A stretch of 64,000 nt of DNA. Origin: a virus. The notes below the pieces were generated by a model, which made no database searches, had not been told where the DNA came from, and worked only from the letters and a program-made list of their open reading frames with translations. Shown here in pieces: positions 56,876-64,000 of this stretch (its first letter is position 1; the number at the start of each line of letters is the position of its first letter). The stretch covers positions 20,354 to 84,353 of IMG/VR virus record IMGVR_UViG_3300034220_000029; one strand, written 5' to 3'. The translations under genes and the position numbers were made by a program.

Positions 56876-57614
56876 GCGAATGTTCAACTGGTTCGACGCG
56901 TTCATGGTCAAGCACAAGCGCAAGCTGTTGCTGGCCGACGTGTATGGCAACGTCATCATGCACAGGTACTGCCTGCTGCGCCGTGAGGAGACTGGCCAGA
57001 CGATCGTCAACGGGTCGAAGAAGCCGCAGCTGTATCTGCACCGCTTCACCTGGGAGGACTCGCCCGACGGGCCGAGCCAGCACAGTCATGTCGGCACCAC
57101 GATCTCGCTGCTGCTGCGCAAGGGCTACACCGAGCGCCGCGACGGCAAGGACCGCAAGCGCCGGCCGGGATCGATCAGCTTCATCCCCCACGGGCAGACA
57201 CACAAGATCGTCTGGGCCCAGCTTGACACCTGGACGCTGTTCCTGCGCTGGTACACCCGCTCGGCCGACGTGCGCGTGGTGCCGGAAGTCTGCGACGTCG
57301 TCTGCGACTACTGCAAGGACAAGCACGGTCAGTGCTTCAACGCTGACCGCGAGTACACCTACAGCACTTACTCGAAGCAGTTCAACAACAGCAAGGAGGC
57401 CACCTTCCGCTTCCCGTCCTGGTTCCACGCTGGGCCGGAAACTGATCGGATGCTGGAGCGCCGCCAGCGCGCCATGAAGAGGCTTGGCGCCTCGGCACCG
57501 GTGGGAACCCAGAACCAGCTGAAGGTTGGTCAAAAGTACAGCACGCTCCCCCTGCTGTTTGACGCCGAGACGGAGCGCAAGGTGCGGCAGGACCAGCTTC
57601 GGCACATGCAGTAG
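56868..57614 (+). CDS. Cupin-like protein B (248 aa)
   Basis: Contains QHSHVGTTISLLLRKGYTER and PGSISFIPHGQTHKIVWAQL, the paired cupin motifs, then CDVVCDYCKDKHGQC. The order of motifs and the cysteine cluster parallel protein A. A GTG at 56868 overlaps the upstream gene by 8 nt. Probable duplication and divergence. Confidence 0.6.
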   Translation: MLKRMFNWFDAFMVKHKRKLLLADVYGNVIMHRYCLLRREETGQTIVNGSKKPQLYLHRFTWEDSPDGPSQHSHVGTTISLLLRKGYTERRDGKDRKRRPGSISFIPHGQTHKIVWAQLDTWTLFLRWYTRSADVRVVPEVCDVVCDYCKDKHGQCFNADREYTYSTYSKQFNNSKEATFRFPSWFHAGPETDRMLERRQRAMKRLGASAPVGTQNQLKVGQKYSTLPLLFDAETERKVRQDQLRHMQ

Positions 57615-57626
57615 CGACATGGCACT

Positions 57627-57660
57627 GGGGATTTACTTCCCCGGTTCCCAATCCCAGTAT
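57627..57660 (+). promoter_or_regulatory. Late promoter-like motif before the lysis genes
   Basis: GGGGATTTACTT (57627-57638) and CCCAGTAT (57653-57660), the clearest copies of the right-arm motif. GATT to AGTAT is 26 bp. A short leader with GTGGAG follows to the GTG at 57687. Confidence 0.65.
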
Positions 57661-57686
57661 GCAGGCTTCAAAGCAGTGGAGCTCCT

Positions 57687-58022
57687 GTGGGTCCCGAACA
57701 ACAATTCTCGTCTGACTTCAGTCTGACAAAGCTGATTCCAGCTGTTCTCGGCTCACTGGTCTCCCTGCGTTTCGTGCAGGGCACCTGGCCCGAGAGGCTG
57801 CTCATGGCTGCCGGCGGTGCCGGCATGAGCTATTACGCCACCGTTCCGTCGGCCGCCTGGCTGCAAGTGCAGGACGCTGAGGGCCTTGTCGGCTTCCTCA
57901 TCGGCCTGTTCGGCATGGCCGTGGTCGCGAAGGCCTACGAGACCTTCCAAGCGCTTGACGCCAAGATGGTCGCCGCAGACCTCTGGGCGGAGGTTAAGAA
58001 GCGCTTCGGCATCGGAAAGTGA
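57687..58022 (+). CDS. Putative holin (111 aa)
   Basis: Three hydrophobic stretches are visible (LIPAVLGSLVSLRFV, LLMAAGGAGMSYYATV, GLVGFLIGLFGMAVVA) with a short basic C-terminus (KKRFGIGK). This fits a class I holin that makes membrane lesions for lysis. GTG start at 57687. It heads the lysis cassette. Confidence 0.7.
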   Translation: MGPEQQFSSDFSLTKLIPAVLGSLVSLRFVQGTWPERLLMAAGGAGMSYYATVPSAAWLQVQDAEGLVGFLIGLFGMAVVAKAYETFQALDAKMVAADLWAEVKKRFGIGK

Positions 58023-58026
58023 CCAT

Positions 58027-58305
58027 ATGTTGCAGCTGATTCCGCTGTTCCCGATCCTGACTCAGGGCCTCCTGATCTTCGCGTGCACCGTCCTTGCTGG
58101 CGCGTGTCTCGTCGGAGTCTTCAACGACGACTTTCCCGACACCACCCTCCAGCGCGCGGGCCTGGCGCTCGTCGGCTCCGGCGCCATCGTGGTGCTGTGG
58201 CAGACGGCCATGGGCAACGCCGCAGACCGGGCCACGACCCTCATCGTCGTCGGCGGCGCGGTCTACGCAGGCGGGACAGTCTTCAGCAACTGGAAACGAA
58301 CATGA
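58027..58305 (+). CDS. Second membrane protein of the lysis cassette (92 aa)
   Basis: Hydrophobic segments PLFPILTQGLLIFACTVLAG, LVGSGAIVVLWQTAM and LIVVGGAVYAGGTVF suggest two or three membrane helices. It could be an antiholin or a second holin. It overlaps the endolysin gene in ATGA. Confidence 0.65.
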   Translation: MLQLIPLFPILTQGLLIFACTVLAGACLVGVFNDDFPDTTLQRAGLALVGSGAIVVLWQTAMGNAADRATTLIVVGGAVYAGGTVFSNWKRT

Positions 58306-58937
58306 CCCCCCAAGAAATCGCCAAAGCGACCGGCGCGCGGATCGACCGGGCCACCCTGTGCGCAGCCGGCCTCGTCGCCGCCATGGAGTTGTACGAGATC
58401 AACACGCCGCGGCGCCGCGCGATGTTCCTCGCGAACATCGGACACGAGACCGGCGGCCTGAAGTATCTGGCGGAAATCTGGGGCCCGACGCCACAGCAAC
58501 GCCGGTATGAGCGGGACTTCAGCCAGCCATGGCCGACCTCGGCCGCCGAGTCACGGCTGCCGGCATTCGCCGCCAACAAGCTTGCCTACGGCCTTGGCAA
58601 CCACACAGCTGGGGATGGTTCCCTGTTCCGTGGCCACGGCCACCTGCAGACCACGGGGCGCTACAACCACGCGAAGGTCCGCGACCGGCTCCGCGCCAAG
58701 TTCCCCCAGATGGACGTGCCCGACTTCGAGGCCGAGCCGAACAAGCTTGCCGATCCCGAGTGGGCGGCCCTGTGCGCGGCCGACTACATCGAGATGAAGA
58801 ACTGCCAGGCCTTCGCTGATGCAGACGATTTCGACGGCTACTGCGACACCATCAACCGCGGCCGGAAGACGGAAGCCGAGGGCGATTCCAACGGCTTCGC
58901 CGATCGCCTGCGCCTGTACAGGGCCGCCACGGCCTAA
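58302..58937 (+). CDS. Endolysin, glycoside hydrolase family 19
   Basis: The ATG at 58302 gives 211 residues. MFLANIGHETGG carries the likely catalytic glutamate (E49), and GDGSLFRGHGHLQTTGRYNH is the second conserved GH19 segment. Such enzymes cleave peptidoglycan in many phages. It lacks a signal peptide, so export depends on the holin. Longer in-frame starts would overlap the membrane gene and are rejected. Confidence 0.9.
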   Translation: MTPQEIAKATGARIDRATLCAAGLVAAMELYEINTPRRRAMFLANIGHETGGLKYLAEIWGPTPQQRRYERDFSQPWPTSAAESRLPAFAANKLAYGLGNHTAGDGSLFRGHGHLQTTGRYNHAKVRDRLRAKFPQMDVPDFEAEPNKLADPEWAALCAADYIEMKNCQAFADADDFDGYCDTINRGRKTEAEGDSNGFADRLRLYRAATA

Positions 58938-58946
58938 AGGACCCCC

Positions 58947-59468
58947 ATGTTCAAGATCATCCCCACTTCCTGGTACGTCATGGCGATCGCCGCGCTCGTC
59001 GCGGCTTTCGGCTTCCAGCAGGTTCGCGTCAGCAACCTGAAGTCGGAGGTCTCGCAGGAGATCACCGAGCGGGCCGTCGAGACGGCACAGCGTTCCCACA
59101 TGGCCCTCGAGCACCAGAAGACCATCACCCGGCTGCAGAGCGAACACGCGGCTTCACTACAAACCAAGGACGATGAATATGCCAAGAAAATCCTCAGCCT
59201 GCAGCTCACTAGCGCTGCTGATCGCGCTGACGCTGACCGGGTGCGCGGCAAGCTTGCCTCCTTCACCTCCGGTGCTCGGCTCGACGGTGAAACTGACGCC
59301 GCTGCCGGCCAGCGTGCAAGAGATCGACTCCCTCTCGTCGGAGCCCTACTTGCAGAAGGCCTCAGCCTGGAAGCAGAAAGTCGACAAATCATCCAGCGGC
59401 GAGACGCCGAAGTAGTTCTGCTGCTGGGCGTGATCAAGGCCGACCGCCAGGCCTGCTCCCCCGGCTAG
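58947..59468 (+). CDS. Rz: Rz-like inner-membrane spanin (173 aa)
   Basis: An N-terminal membrane helix (YVMAIAALVAAFGFQQV) is followed by a long periplasmic helix (LKSEVSQEITERAVETAQRS), the Rz layout. It contains the Rz1 gene in another frame and forms with it the spanin that fuses inner and outer membranes at lysis. Confidence 0.85.
   Translation: MFKIIPTSWYVMAIAALVAAFGFQQVRVSNLKSEVSQEITERAVETAQRSHMALEHQKTITRLQSEHAASLQTKDDEYAKKILSLQLTSAADRADADRVRGKLASFTSGARLDGETDAAAGQRARDRLPLVGALLAEGLSLEAESRQIIQRRDAEVVLLLGVIKADRQACSPG
59173..59415 (+). CDS. Rz1: Rz1-like outer-membrane lipoprotein spanin
   Basis: 80 residues nested in the Rz gene in another frame. The sequence SSLALLIALTLTGCAA has a lipobox (LTGC), and the mature part is proline-rich (LPPSPPVLGSTVKLTPLPAS), as in Rz1. 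The ATG at 59173 or 59179 may be used; AAGGA lies just upstream. Confidence 0.85.
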   Translation: MNMPRKSSACSSLALLIALTLTGCAASLPPSPPVLGSTVKLTPLPASVQEIDSLSSEPYLQKASAWKQKVDKSSSGETPK

Positions 59469-59500
59469 GGGATTTACTTACCCACCCCGCGATACCCAGT
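59466..59500 (+). promoter_or_regulatory. Late promoter-like motif before the second fibre set
   Basis: GGGGATTTACTTA (59466-59478) and CCCAGTAT (59493-59500), spaced 27 bp from GATT to AGTAT. A 50-nt leader with AAGGA leads to the ATG at 59551. Confidence 0.65.
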
Positions 59501-59550
59501 ATCCAAGGGCTGCCGAATCACGGCTCAAAGAATAAGAACAAGGATCACCT

Positions 59551-60021
59551 ATGGCCGCGATGTCGGACTTCCTCGAAAACAAACTGCTTGACTGGCTTTT
59601 CCGCGGTCAGGCGCTTGGCATTACCGGCGCCAGTGCTGGAGCGGGCTCCGGGCCGACCGCGCTGTTCGTGGGCCTGTACACCGCCAACCCGACTGACGTC
59701 GCTGGCGGAACCGAAGTAACCGGCGGCTCGTACGCCCGGGTCTCGGTGGCCTCGGCCCTTGCCAACTGGGCCGGCACGCAGGCAGCTGCCAGCACCGTCG
59801 CCTCCAGCGGCACCTCGGGCACGACCAGCAACAACGGCGCGATCACCTTCCCCGCGCCGAGCGCCAACTGGGGTGTGGTCACAGGCTTTGCCCTGTTCGA
59901 CGCCGTCTCCGGCGGCAACATGCTCATCTGGGGCGCCCTCACCACGAGCAAGACCGTGAACAACGGTGACGCCGCGCCGGTCTTCAGCGCTGCCGCACTC
60001 AGCTTCCAGATCGACAACTAA
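59551..60021 (+). CDS. Fibre-like phage protein (156 aa)
   Basis: Starts AAMSDFLENKLLDWLFRGQA and has ALFVGLYTANPTDVAGGTEV and VNNGDAAPVFSAAALSFQID. This set of segments is common in a family of phage fibre or appendage proteins. Length matches. It follows a late-promoter-like motif and begins a set of appendage genes after the lysis cassette. Confidence 0.7.
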   Translation: MAAMSDFLENKLLDWLFRGQALGITGASAGAGSGPTALFVGLYTANPTDVAGGTEVTGGSYARVSVASALANWAGTQAAASTVASSGTSGTTSNNGAITFPAPSANWGVVTGFALFDAVSGGNMLIWGALTTSKTVNNGDAAPVFSAAALSFQIDN

Positions 60022-60023
60022 AG

Positions 60024-60317
60024 ATGGCCAACGGGCAGGGCTCCGCTGTTCTCGACTTTGGAGCCCACCCCGGCTCCAACGAGGCCAGCGCCGCCGTGAC
60101 CGGGCAGGGCGCCATCGGCGTCGGCAGCAAGGCTTCGGCCTTCGTGATGGCAGACGACACCGCCGGGACGCACACGGCGTCCGACCACAGGTATTTCGCT
60201 CGGTTCGCAGGCTTGACCTGCGGCACGCCCGTGGCAGCCACGGGTTTCACGATTCACGCCCGGTCTGAATACAAGCTGACAGGTCAGTTTGCCGTTCGCT
60301 GGGTCTGGGCAGATTAA
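60024..60317 (+). CDS. Hypothetical appendage protein (97 aa)
   Basis: Starts ANGQGSAVLDFGAHPGSNEA, a beta-rich layout seen in small phage proteins of fibre regions. It lies between fibre-like genes. Function unknown. Confidence 0.6.
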   Translation: MANGQGSAVLDFGAHPGSNEASAAVTGQGAIGVGSKASAFVMADDTAGTHTASDHRYFARFAGLTCGTPVAATGFTIHARSEYKLTGQFAVRWVWAD

Positions 60318-60328
60318 AGGATAAAGAC

Positions 60329-61831
60329 ATGGCCATGGACACACTTATCAGGGGCGGGATCAGCGGCACGGCGGCAGACGTAAATGCTGCAGCTCGGCTG
60401 CTCGTCGCACTTGAAAACAACGCCGCTGACAACCCCGACAACGTCGGTGGCGTCCGCATTTACGGCGAGAACGATCAGGGCCAGATCACCGGGAGCGCGA
60501 AGCTTGCCTCCCCTGAGGTGGACGTCGACTATCGCCAGCGGGTGAGCGTTGACCTGATGCTGGATGACCACATCTTCAACTACGTCGCGCAGGACACCGG
60601 CAAGCACCTGAGCGCTGCCGGCACCATCGCCAGCGCCTGGACGGTCGGCAACTTCACCACCAACAGCGCCAACACCGCCGCGCCTGCTGCCGGCTCCTTC
60701 GCCGGCCTGGCGACGTACGCGATGTTCCCGAACAACGGCACACAGACGCTGTCGGGTGACACCACCGTGGCGTTCAGCGCGCAGCCACAGACCAACACCT
60801 TCATCGAGTTCGGCTTTGCAGGCGCGTCCTACGTCCCGTCTGCAGCCGCCCCAACGGACGGTGTGTTCTTCCGCCTGACCAGCGCGGGCGTGTTCCTGGT
60901 CGCGTCCAACGCCGGCACTGAGACAGCCTTGCCCGCACCTCTTGCCGACGGCGCCGGCACCTGGGCCTACACCGCTGACAAGAAGTACCAGTTCATCGTG
61001 TACATGGGCGGCGTGATCGCCGAGCTCTGGGTGAACGACGGGACCGGCGCCGTCATGCTCGTCAGCATCCCGATGCCAGCTGCACAGGGCCGGATCGCCA
61101 GTGCCCAGGGCATGCGCTACTTCCAGAACCATCGCGTCACCGTCGGCGCTGCCGGTGGTGCGATCCAAGCCAAGTTCGGCGCGTACAACGTACGCCTCGG
61201 CGGCTCGAACATCACCAGCACCATCAGCACCCAGGGCAACCGAATCTTCGGCAGCTACCAGGGCACTTCCGGCGGCACGATGGGCTCGCTGGCCACCTAC
61301 GTCAACAGCACCAACCCGACAGCGGCAGCGCCGTCGAACACCGCGCTGACAGCCAACCTGCCTGGCGGCCTCGGCGGTCAGGGCGCAGTCATCGCTGCAG
61401 TCGCAGCTGCGACCGACGGCATCTGGTCCAGCTACCAGGTCCCGGCTGCAACGATCAGCGTCCCCGGGCGCAGGCTTGTCGTCCGGGGCATTCAGCTCGA
61501 CCTGCTGAACATCGGAGCCGCCGTAGCGACCACCGCCACGGCGATCCAGTTCTCCATCGCTTTTGGTCACACCAACGTGTCGCTTGCCACCACTGAGGGT
61601 GCTGCTGCAAAAGCGCCGCGGAGGGTCGCCCTCGGGTTCGCAAACTGGGCGGTCGGCGCCGGTATCGGCCAGCAGCCACAGGCCGGAAAGCTTTTCCTGG
61701 ACCTCGGCGACGCGCCCCTGTTCGTCAACCCCGGCGAGCACCTTGCCCTGGTCGGCAAGTTCCTCGTCGGCACTGCCACTGCATCGCAGGTCATCCAGTT
61801 CACATACACCCCGATCTTCGGCTGGGAGTGA
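60329..61831 (+). CDS. Appendage/fibre-like protein (500 aa)
   Basis: A beta-rich protein with GTYV- and threonine-rich stretches, including YAMFPNNGTQTLSGDTTVAF and QFTYTPIFGWE at the C-terminus. It has a perfect 13-bp motif (60433-60445) encoding NPDNVGG. Likely a structural appendage; no homologue recognised. Confidence 0.65.
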   Translation: MAMDTLIRGGISGTAADVNAAARLLVALENNAADNPDNVGGVRIYGENDQGQITGSAKLASPEVDVDYRQRVSVDLMLDDHIFNYVAQDTGKHLSAAGTIASAWTVGNFTTNSANTAAPAAGSFAGLATYAMFPNNGTQTLSGDTTVAFSAQPQTNTFIEFGFAGASYVPSAAAPTDGVFFRLTSAGVFLVASNAGTETALPAPLADGAGTWAYTADKKYQFIVYMGGVIAELWVNDGTGAVMLVSIPMPAAQGRIASAQGMRYFQNHRVTVGAAGGAIQAKFGAYNVRLGGSNITSTISTQGNRIFGSYQGTSGGTMGSLATYVNSTNPTAAAPSNTALTANLPGGLGGQGAVIAAVAAATDGIWSSYQVPAATISVPGRRLVVRGIQLDLLNIGAAVATTATAIQFSIAFGHTNVSLATTEGAAAKAPRRVALGFANWAVGAGIGQQPQAGKLFLDLGDAPLFVNPGEHLALVGKFLVGTATASQVIQFTYTPIFGWE

Positions 61832-61836
61832 AATAG

Positions 61837-62910
61837 ATGTCCCTGCTCCTTGCGCTCACCAGCGCAGGTGCTTCGGACACCTCGCTGGAGGCGGCACCGT
61901 CTAGTACGGTAGCCGCCTCCGGCAGCTTGACCACGGCGATCCGCTTCGGCGGCGCGGCCGTCTGCCAGGCGACGGTCGTCACGGCCAGCCTGAGCGCGCC
62001 GATCTTCCTCGCCTCGGCGGTCATCGCCCAGTCCACCGCACTGACGGCCAGCCTGACGACGCAGATTCGGACCAACGCCGTCGCGGCGGCAGCGTCCGTC
62101 AGCGCCGCGCAGCTGTCCACCACCATCCGGGCCTTCACGGCGATCGGCGCGATCGCGTCGGTCACTGCAGGGCTGTCGACGCAGATTCGCCTGGCCGGCA
62201 GTGCCGAGGCGATTGCGTCGACTTCTGCTGTGCTGCCAGAGCTGGCGTCCTTCTCGGCTGCCGTCTCCGCCACCCCGACAACGTCTGCAGCGCTGACCAC
62301 GTCGGTGAGGCTGGCAGCCGCGTTGTCGGGGGTGAGCGTCAGCTCTGGAGCCTTGACCACGGGCATCCGCCCAGCTGCCGCTGCAGTGGCCGTAGCCGCC
62401 GCCAATGCTGGCCTGACCACGGTCATTCGGGCGGCCGGCGCAGCTGCAGCCACGAGCGCCCGCTCGGCAGCCCTGACCACCAGCATCCGGGTCGCTGCAG
62501 CGCCTGCCGCCGTCAGCACCACGACGGCCGCGCTGACGGTCGGCGCGCTGCTCGATGGCGCCGCAGCGGCGGAGCAGGGCGCCTCTGGAGACTTGACCAC
62601 CAGCGTCAGGCTGGCCGGCGCCGCGCAGGGCCAAGCCACCTCGACCGCTCTGCTCGTCGACCAGAGCCAGGCCCAGCTGGTTGGCGCGGCCGTCTGCCGC
62701 ACGCGCGCGGAAATCTACAACGGCTTGCTGGGCGACATCGCCAGTGCCCCGACCAGGTCGTTCACAGCCACCGGCAAGGCCCGGCTGTGGGCAGCCAAGC
62801 GCGCCGCGCGCGGGTGGACGGCGCAGGCCAAGGCCCAGCACTGGACAGCATCAGCTGACACACGAAACTGGACGGCCAGCGGGCCTCCAAAACTGACCCG
62901 GACAGGGTGA
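61837..62910 (+). CDS. Twelve-repeat protein of the fibre region (357 aa)
   Basis: Residues 31-275 form 12 tandem units of about 20 residues with consensus LTTSIRxAAAAAAxASxSAA. Most units start LTT or LST followed by an arginine. The C-terminus has W-T-A repeats (RGWTAQAKAQHWTASADTRN). Such regular short repeats suggest a solenoid fibre. Two copies of the 13-bp motif (62273 and 62319) lie inside. Function unknown. Confidence 0.7.
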   Translation: MSLLLALTSAGASDTSLEAAPSSTVAASGSLTTAIRFGGAAVCQATVVTASLSAPIFLASAVIAQSTALTASLTTQIRTNAVAAAASVSAAQLSTTIRAFTAIGAIASVTAGLSTQIRLAGSAEAIASTSAVLPELASFSAAVSATPTTSAALTTSVRLAAALSGVSVSSGALTTGIRPAAAAVAVAAANAGLTTVIRAAGAAAATSARSAALTTSIRVAAAPAAVSTTTAALTVGALLDGAAAAEQGASGDLTTSVRLAGAAQGQATSTALLVDQSQAQLVGAAVCRTRAEIYNGLLGDIASAPTRSFTATGKARLWAAKRAARGWTAQAKAQHWTASADTRNWTASGPPKLTRTG

Positions 62911-62920
62911 AGGAGATAGC

Positions 62921-63211
62921 ATGAAAGTAGGACCAAAATCGCCAGCGGAAGTCAAGGAAATTGTTTTTGATTTTTCCAACCAGCTCGGCGCCCTAACCCT
63001 GTCAACCGCGGCGGTTTCGGCGCGGGTGGAGCGGGGCATTGACGCAACGCCGGGCAACATGGTGGTGGCCTCGCCGGTCGTCTCCAGCACGGTGGTGCGC
63101 CAGCGCGTCGTCGGGGGCGTAGCGGGCACCAACTACACGATCACCTGCTTGGCCACAGACACCTCCGGCCTGGTGCACGAGGTCGTTGCCAGCCTCGACG
63201 TGGCCAAGTGA
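62921..63211 (+). CDS. Hypothetical protein (96 aa)
   Basis: A beta-rich protein with DFSNQLGALTLSTAAVSARV and YTITCLATDTSGLVHEVVAS, similar in layout to small phage appendage proteins that carry an Ig-like fold. AGGAG precedes the ATG at 62921. Function unknown. Confidence 0.6.
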   Translation: MKVGPKSPAEVKEIVFDFSNQLGALTLSTAAVSARVERGIDATPGNMVVASPVVSSTVVRQRVVGGVAGTNYTITCLATDTSGLVHEVVASLDVAK

Positions 63212-63212
63212 C

Positions 63213-63245
63213 GGGATTTACTTGGGCCCTCCCAGGCCCGAGTAT
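63213..63245 (+). promoter_or_regulatory. Late promoter-like motif before the Ntn hydrolase gene
   Basis: GGGATTTACTT (63213-63223) and CCCGAGTAT (63237-63245), 26 bp from GATT to AGTAT. The ATG at 63252 follows after only 6 nt, as with the portal gene. Confidence 0.6.
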
Positions 63246-63251
63246 GGCTGC

Positions 63252-63767
63252 ATGACTACCGTGATCGCGTGCCGTCCTTTGCTCACCATGGTTGCGGACA
63301 GCCGCATCAGCCATGGTGACGGGAAATTCACGTCTCGCAAGAAAATCCAAAAGGTGGGTAAGTTCCTAGCCGGCGTCGCCGGAGACTACGCCCCCGCCCT
63401 GACATACCTCAAGAACTTCGCCAACACTGCACGCGAGATGGATGGCAAAACCGTACCGTCACTGCCCGCCTTCGAGGGTGAGTTTGAGCTGCTGGTCCTG
63501 AGTGAGTTTGGGTTGTGGATTTACGGCGAGGACGGCACGCCGATCGAGGTGGAGGAAGAAATCTATGCCATCGGTACCGGCAGCGGGTTCGCGAATGCGT
63601 GCCTGCGTACGCAGGAACTGATGCTGCAACCCTGCAACCTGGCCATGGCACTTGAGGTGGCCTGCGAATATGACCCGGGCTCGTCTCTGCCGATGGTGGA
63701 GCTGACCCTGGCACGAAGGAAAAGACTTGACACTATTGGACATGCTGAAGGCAAACGGCCGGCTTGA
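63252..63767 (+). CDS. HslV/proteasome-like Ntn hydrolase (171 aa)
   Basis: The start TTVIACRPLLTMVADSRISH with threonine next to the initiator Met, then KKIQKVGKFLAGVAGDYAPA, matches the N-terminal nucleophile fold of HslV and related phage proteins: nucleophile Thr, the ADSR segment and the GVAGD turn. It may process host or phage proteins. The ATG at 63252 is chosen; a longer frame begins upstream but includes the promoter-like motif. Confidence 0.7.
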   Translation: MTTVIACRPLLTMVADSRISHGDGKFTSRKKIQKVGKFLAGVAGDYAPALTYLKNFANTAREMDGKTVPSLPAFEGEFELLVLSEFGLWIYGEDGTPIEVEEEIYAIGTGSGFANACLRTQELMLQPCNLAMALEVACEYDPGSSLPMVELTLARRKRLDTIGHAEGKRPA

Positions 63768-63927
63768 GATCAACCTTGTGACATCCGCCGGAGACCGCGC
63801 CAGAGTGCGCGTTTCGCGTGGCGGTGAGGAGCGGTTGGTGGACCTGGAGGACGTGCGGTTCGCAACGGGCGGGGCGCTGACACTGGTACACTCCCCCGAG
63901 GGGAACGATGGTTTGGCGGTAGCATAA
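63727..63927 (+). CDS. Small hypothetical protein (66 aa)
   Basis: A TTG at 63727 with AAGGA upstream is the likely start (an ATG at 63742 is possible). The product has RARVRVSRGGEERLVDLEDV, a small beta-rich fold. It overlaps the Ntn hydrolase end by 41 nt. The last 70 nt of the window contain no supported gene. Confidence 0.55.
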   Translation: MTLLDMLKANGRLEINLVTSAGDRARVRVSRGGEERLVDLEDVRFATGGALTLVHSPEGNDGLAVA

Positions 63928-64000
63928 AGAGGGGGGTCTGGAAACCCGCATGGATAGGGCCTTCCGACCGGCTACACTGATTGCAAATCCGGCAAGGGCG

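Noticed and set aside
1-64000. tRNA genes
   Set aside because: I looked for acceptor and TPsiC-like segments but found no cloverleaf; a tRNAscan run would be decisive.
1-64000. CRISPR array or insertion sequence
   Set aside because: The dispersed 13-bp motifs have irregular spacing and both orientations, and no transposase or terminal repeats were seen.

Overview
The window is a 64-kb piece of a tailed double-stranded DNA phage, most likely a siphovirus with a long non-contractile tail: there is a 1361-residue tape measure protein, a lambda-like G/GT frameshift and no sheath gene. The DNA is GC-rich apart from a few AT-rich islands. Strong Shine-Dalgarno sites, a GH19 endolysin and a nested Rz/Rz1 spanin pair point to a Gram-negative host. 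The family resemblances (NinX/DUF2591, DUF6876, DUF6197, a secreted protein family) fit proteobacteria, possibly Burkholderiales; the host is inference. No integrase, tRNA, CRISPR array or insertion sequence was seen.

Left arm (1-31.7 kb, all leftward). DNA metabolism genes lie at the far left: an AEP primase fused to a P-loop helicase (cut by the window edge), a SNF2-type helicase and an ATP-dependent DNA ligase. A C5-cytosine methyltransferase lies near 12 kb. Around these are more than 50 small, tightly packed genes, mostly of unknown function, usually joined by 4-nt ATGA, GTGA or TTGA overlaps. Several use GTG or TTG starts that only the overlap or the ribosome binding site reveals. The genes that open sub-blocks carry a recurrent RNA hairpin (usual loop GCUUU) 6-10 nt before the Shine-Dalgarno sequence, with stems that covary between copies.

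Non-coding islands. A hairpin-rich stretch (22.7-23.4 kb), an AT-rich stretch with palindromes (29.3-29.9 kb), and a long stretch at 30.3-31.15 kb interrupt the left arm. A 13-bp motif, GACGTTGTCGGGG, is scattered over the left arm and concentrated in 28.8-31.0 kb in both orientations, like stoperators, replication iterons or primase sites.

Switch (31.7-32.0 kb). Divergent promoters are separated by three copies of a 13-bp operator-like element. The rightward promoter appears to give a leaderless mRNA for a helix-turn-helix protein.

Right arm (32-64 kb, all rightward). The order is regulator, HNH nuclease (apparently expressed by a +1 frameshift), putative small and large terminase, portal, S49 protease with nested scaffold, decoration protein, major capsid protein, connectors, tail tube, G/GT chaperone, tape measure, tail tip proteins, a glycine-rich adhesin, two cupin-like paralogues, holin candidates, endolysin, Rz/Rz1, a second set of fibre-like proteins and an HslV-like Ntn hydrolase. 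Six copies of a two-part motif (GGGATTTACTT, then CCCAGTAT, about 26 bp apart) precede the portal, scaffold, tail tube, lysis, fibre and Ntn-hydrolase genes. They are the best candidates for phage-specific late promoters.
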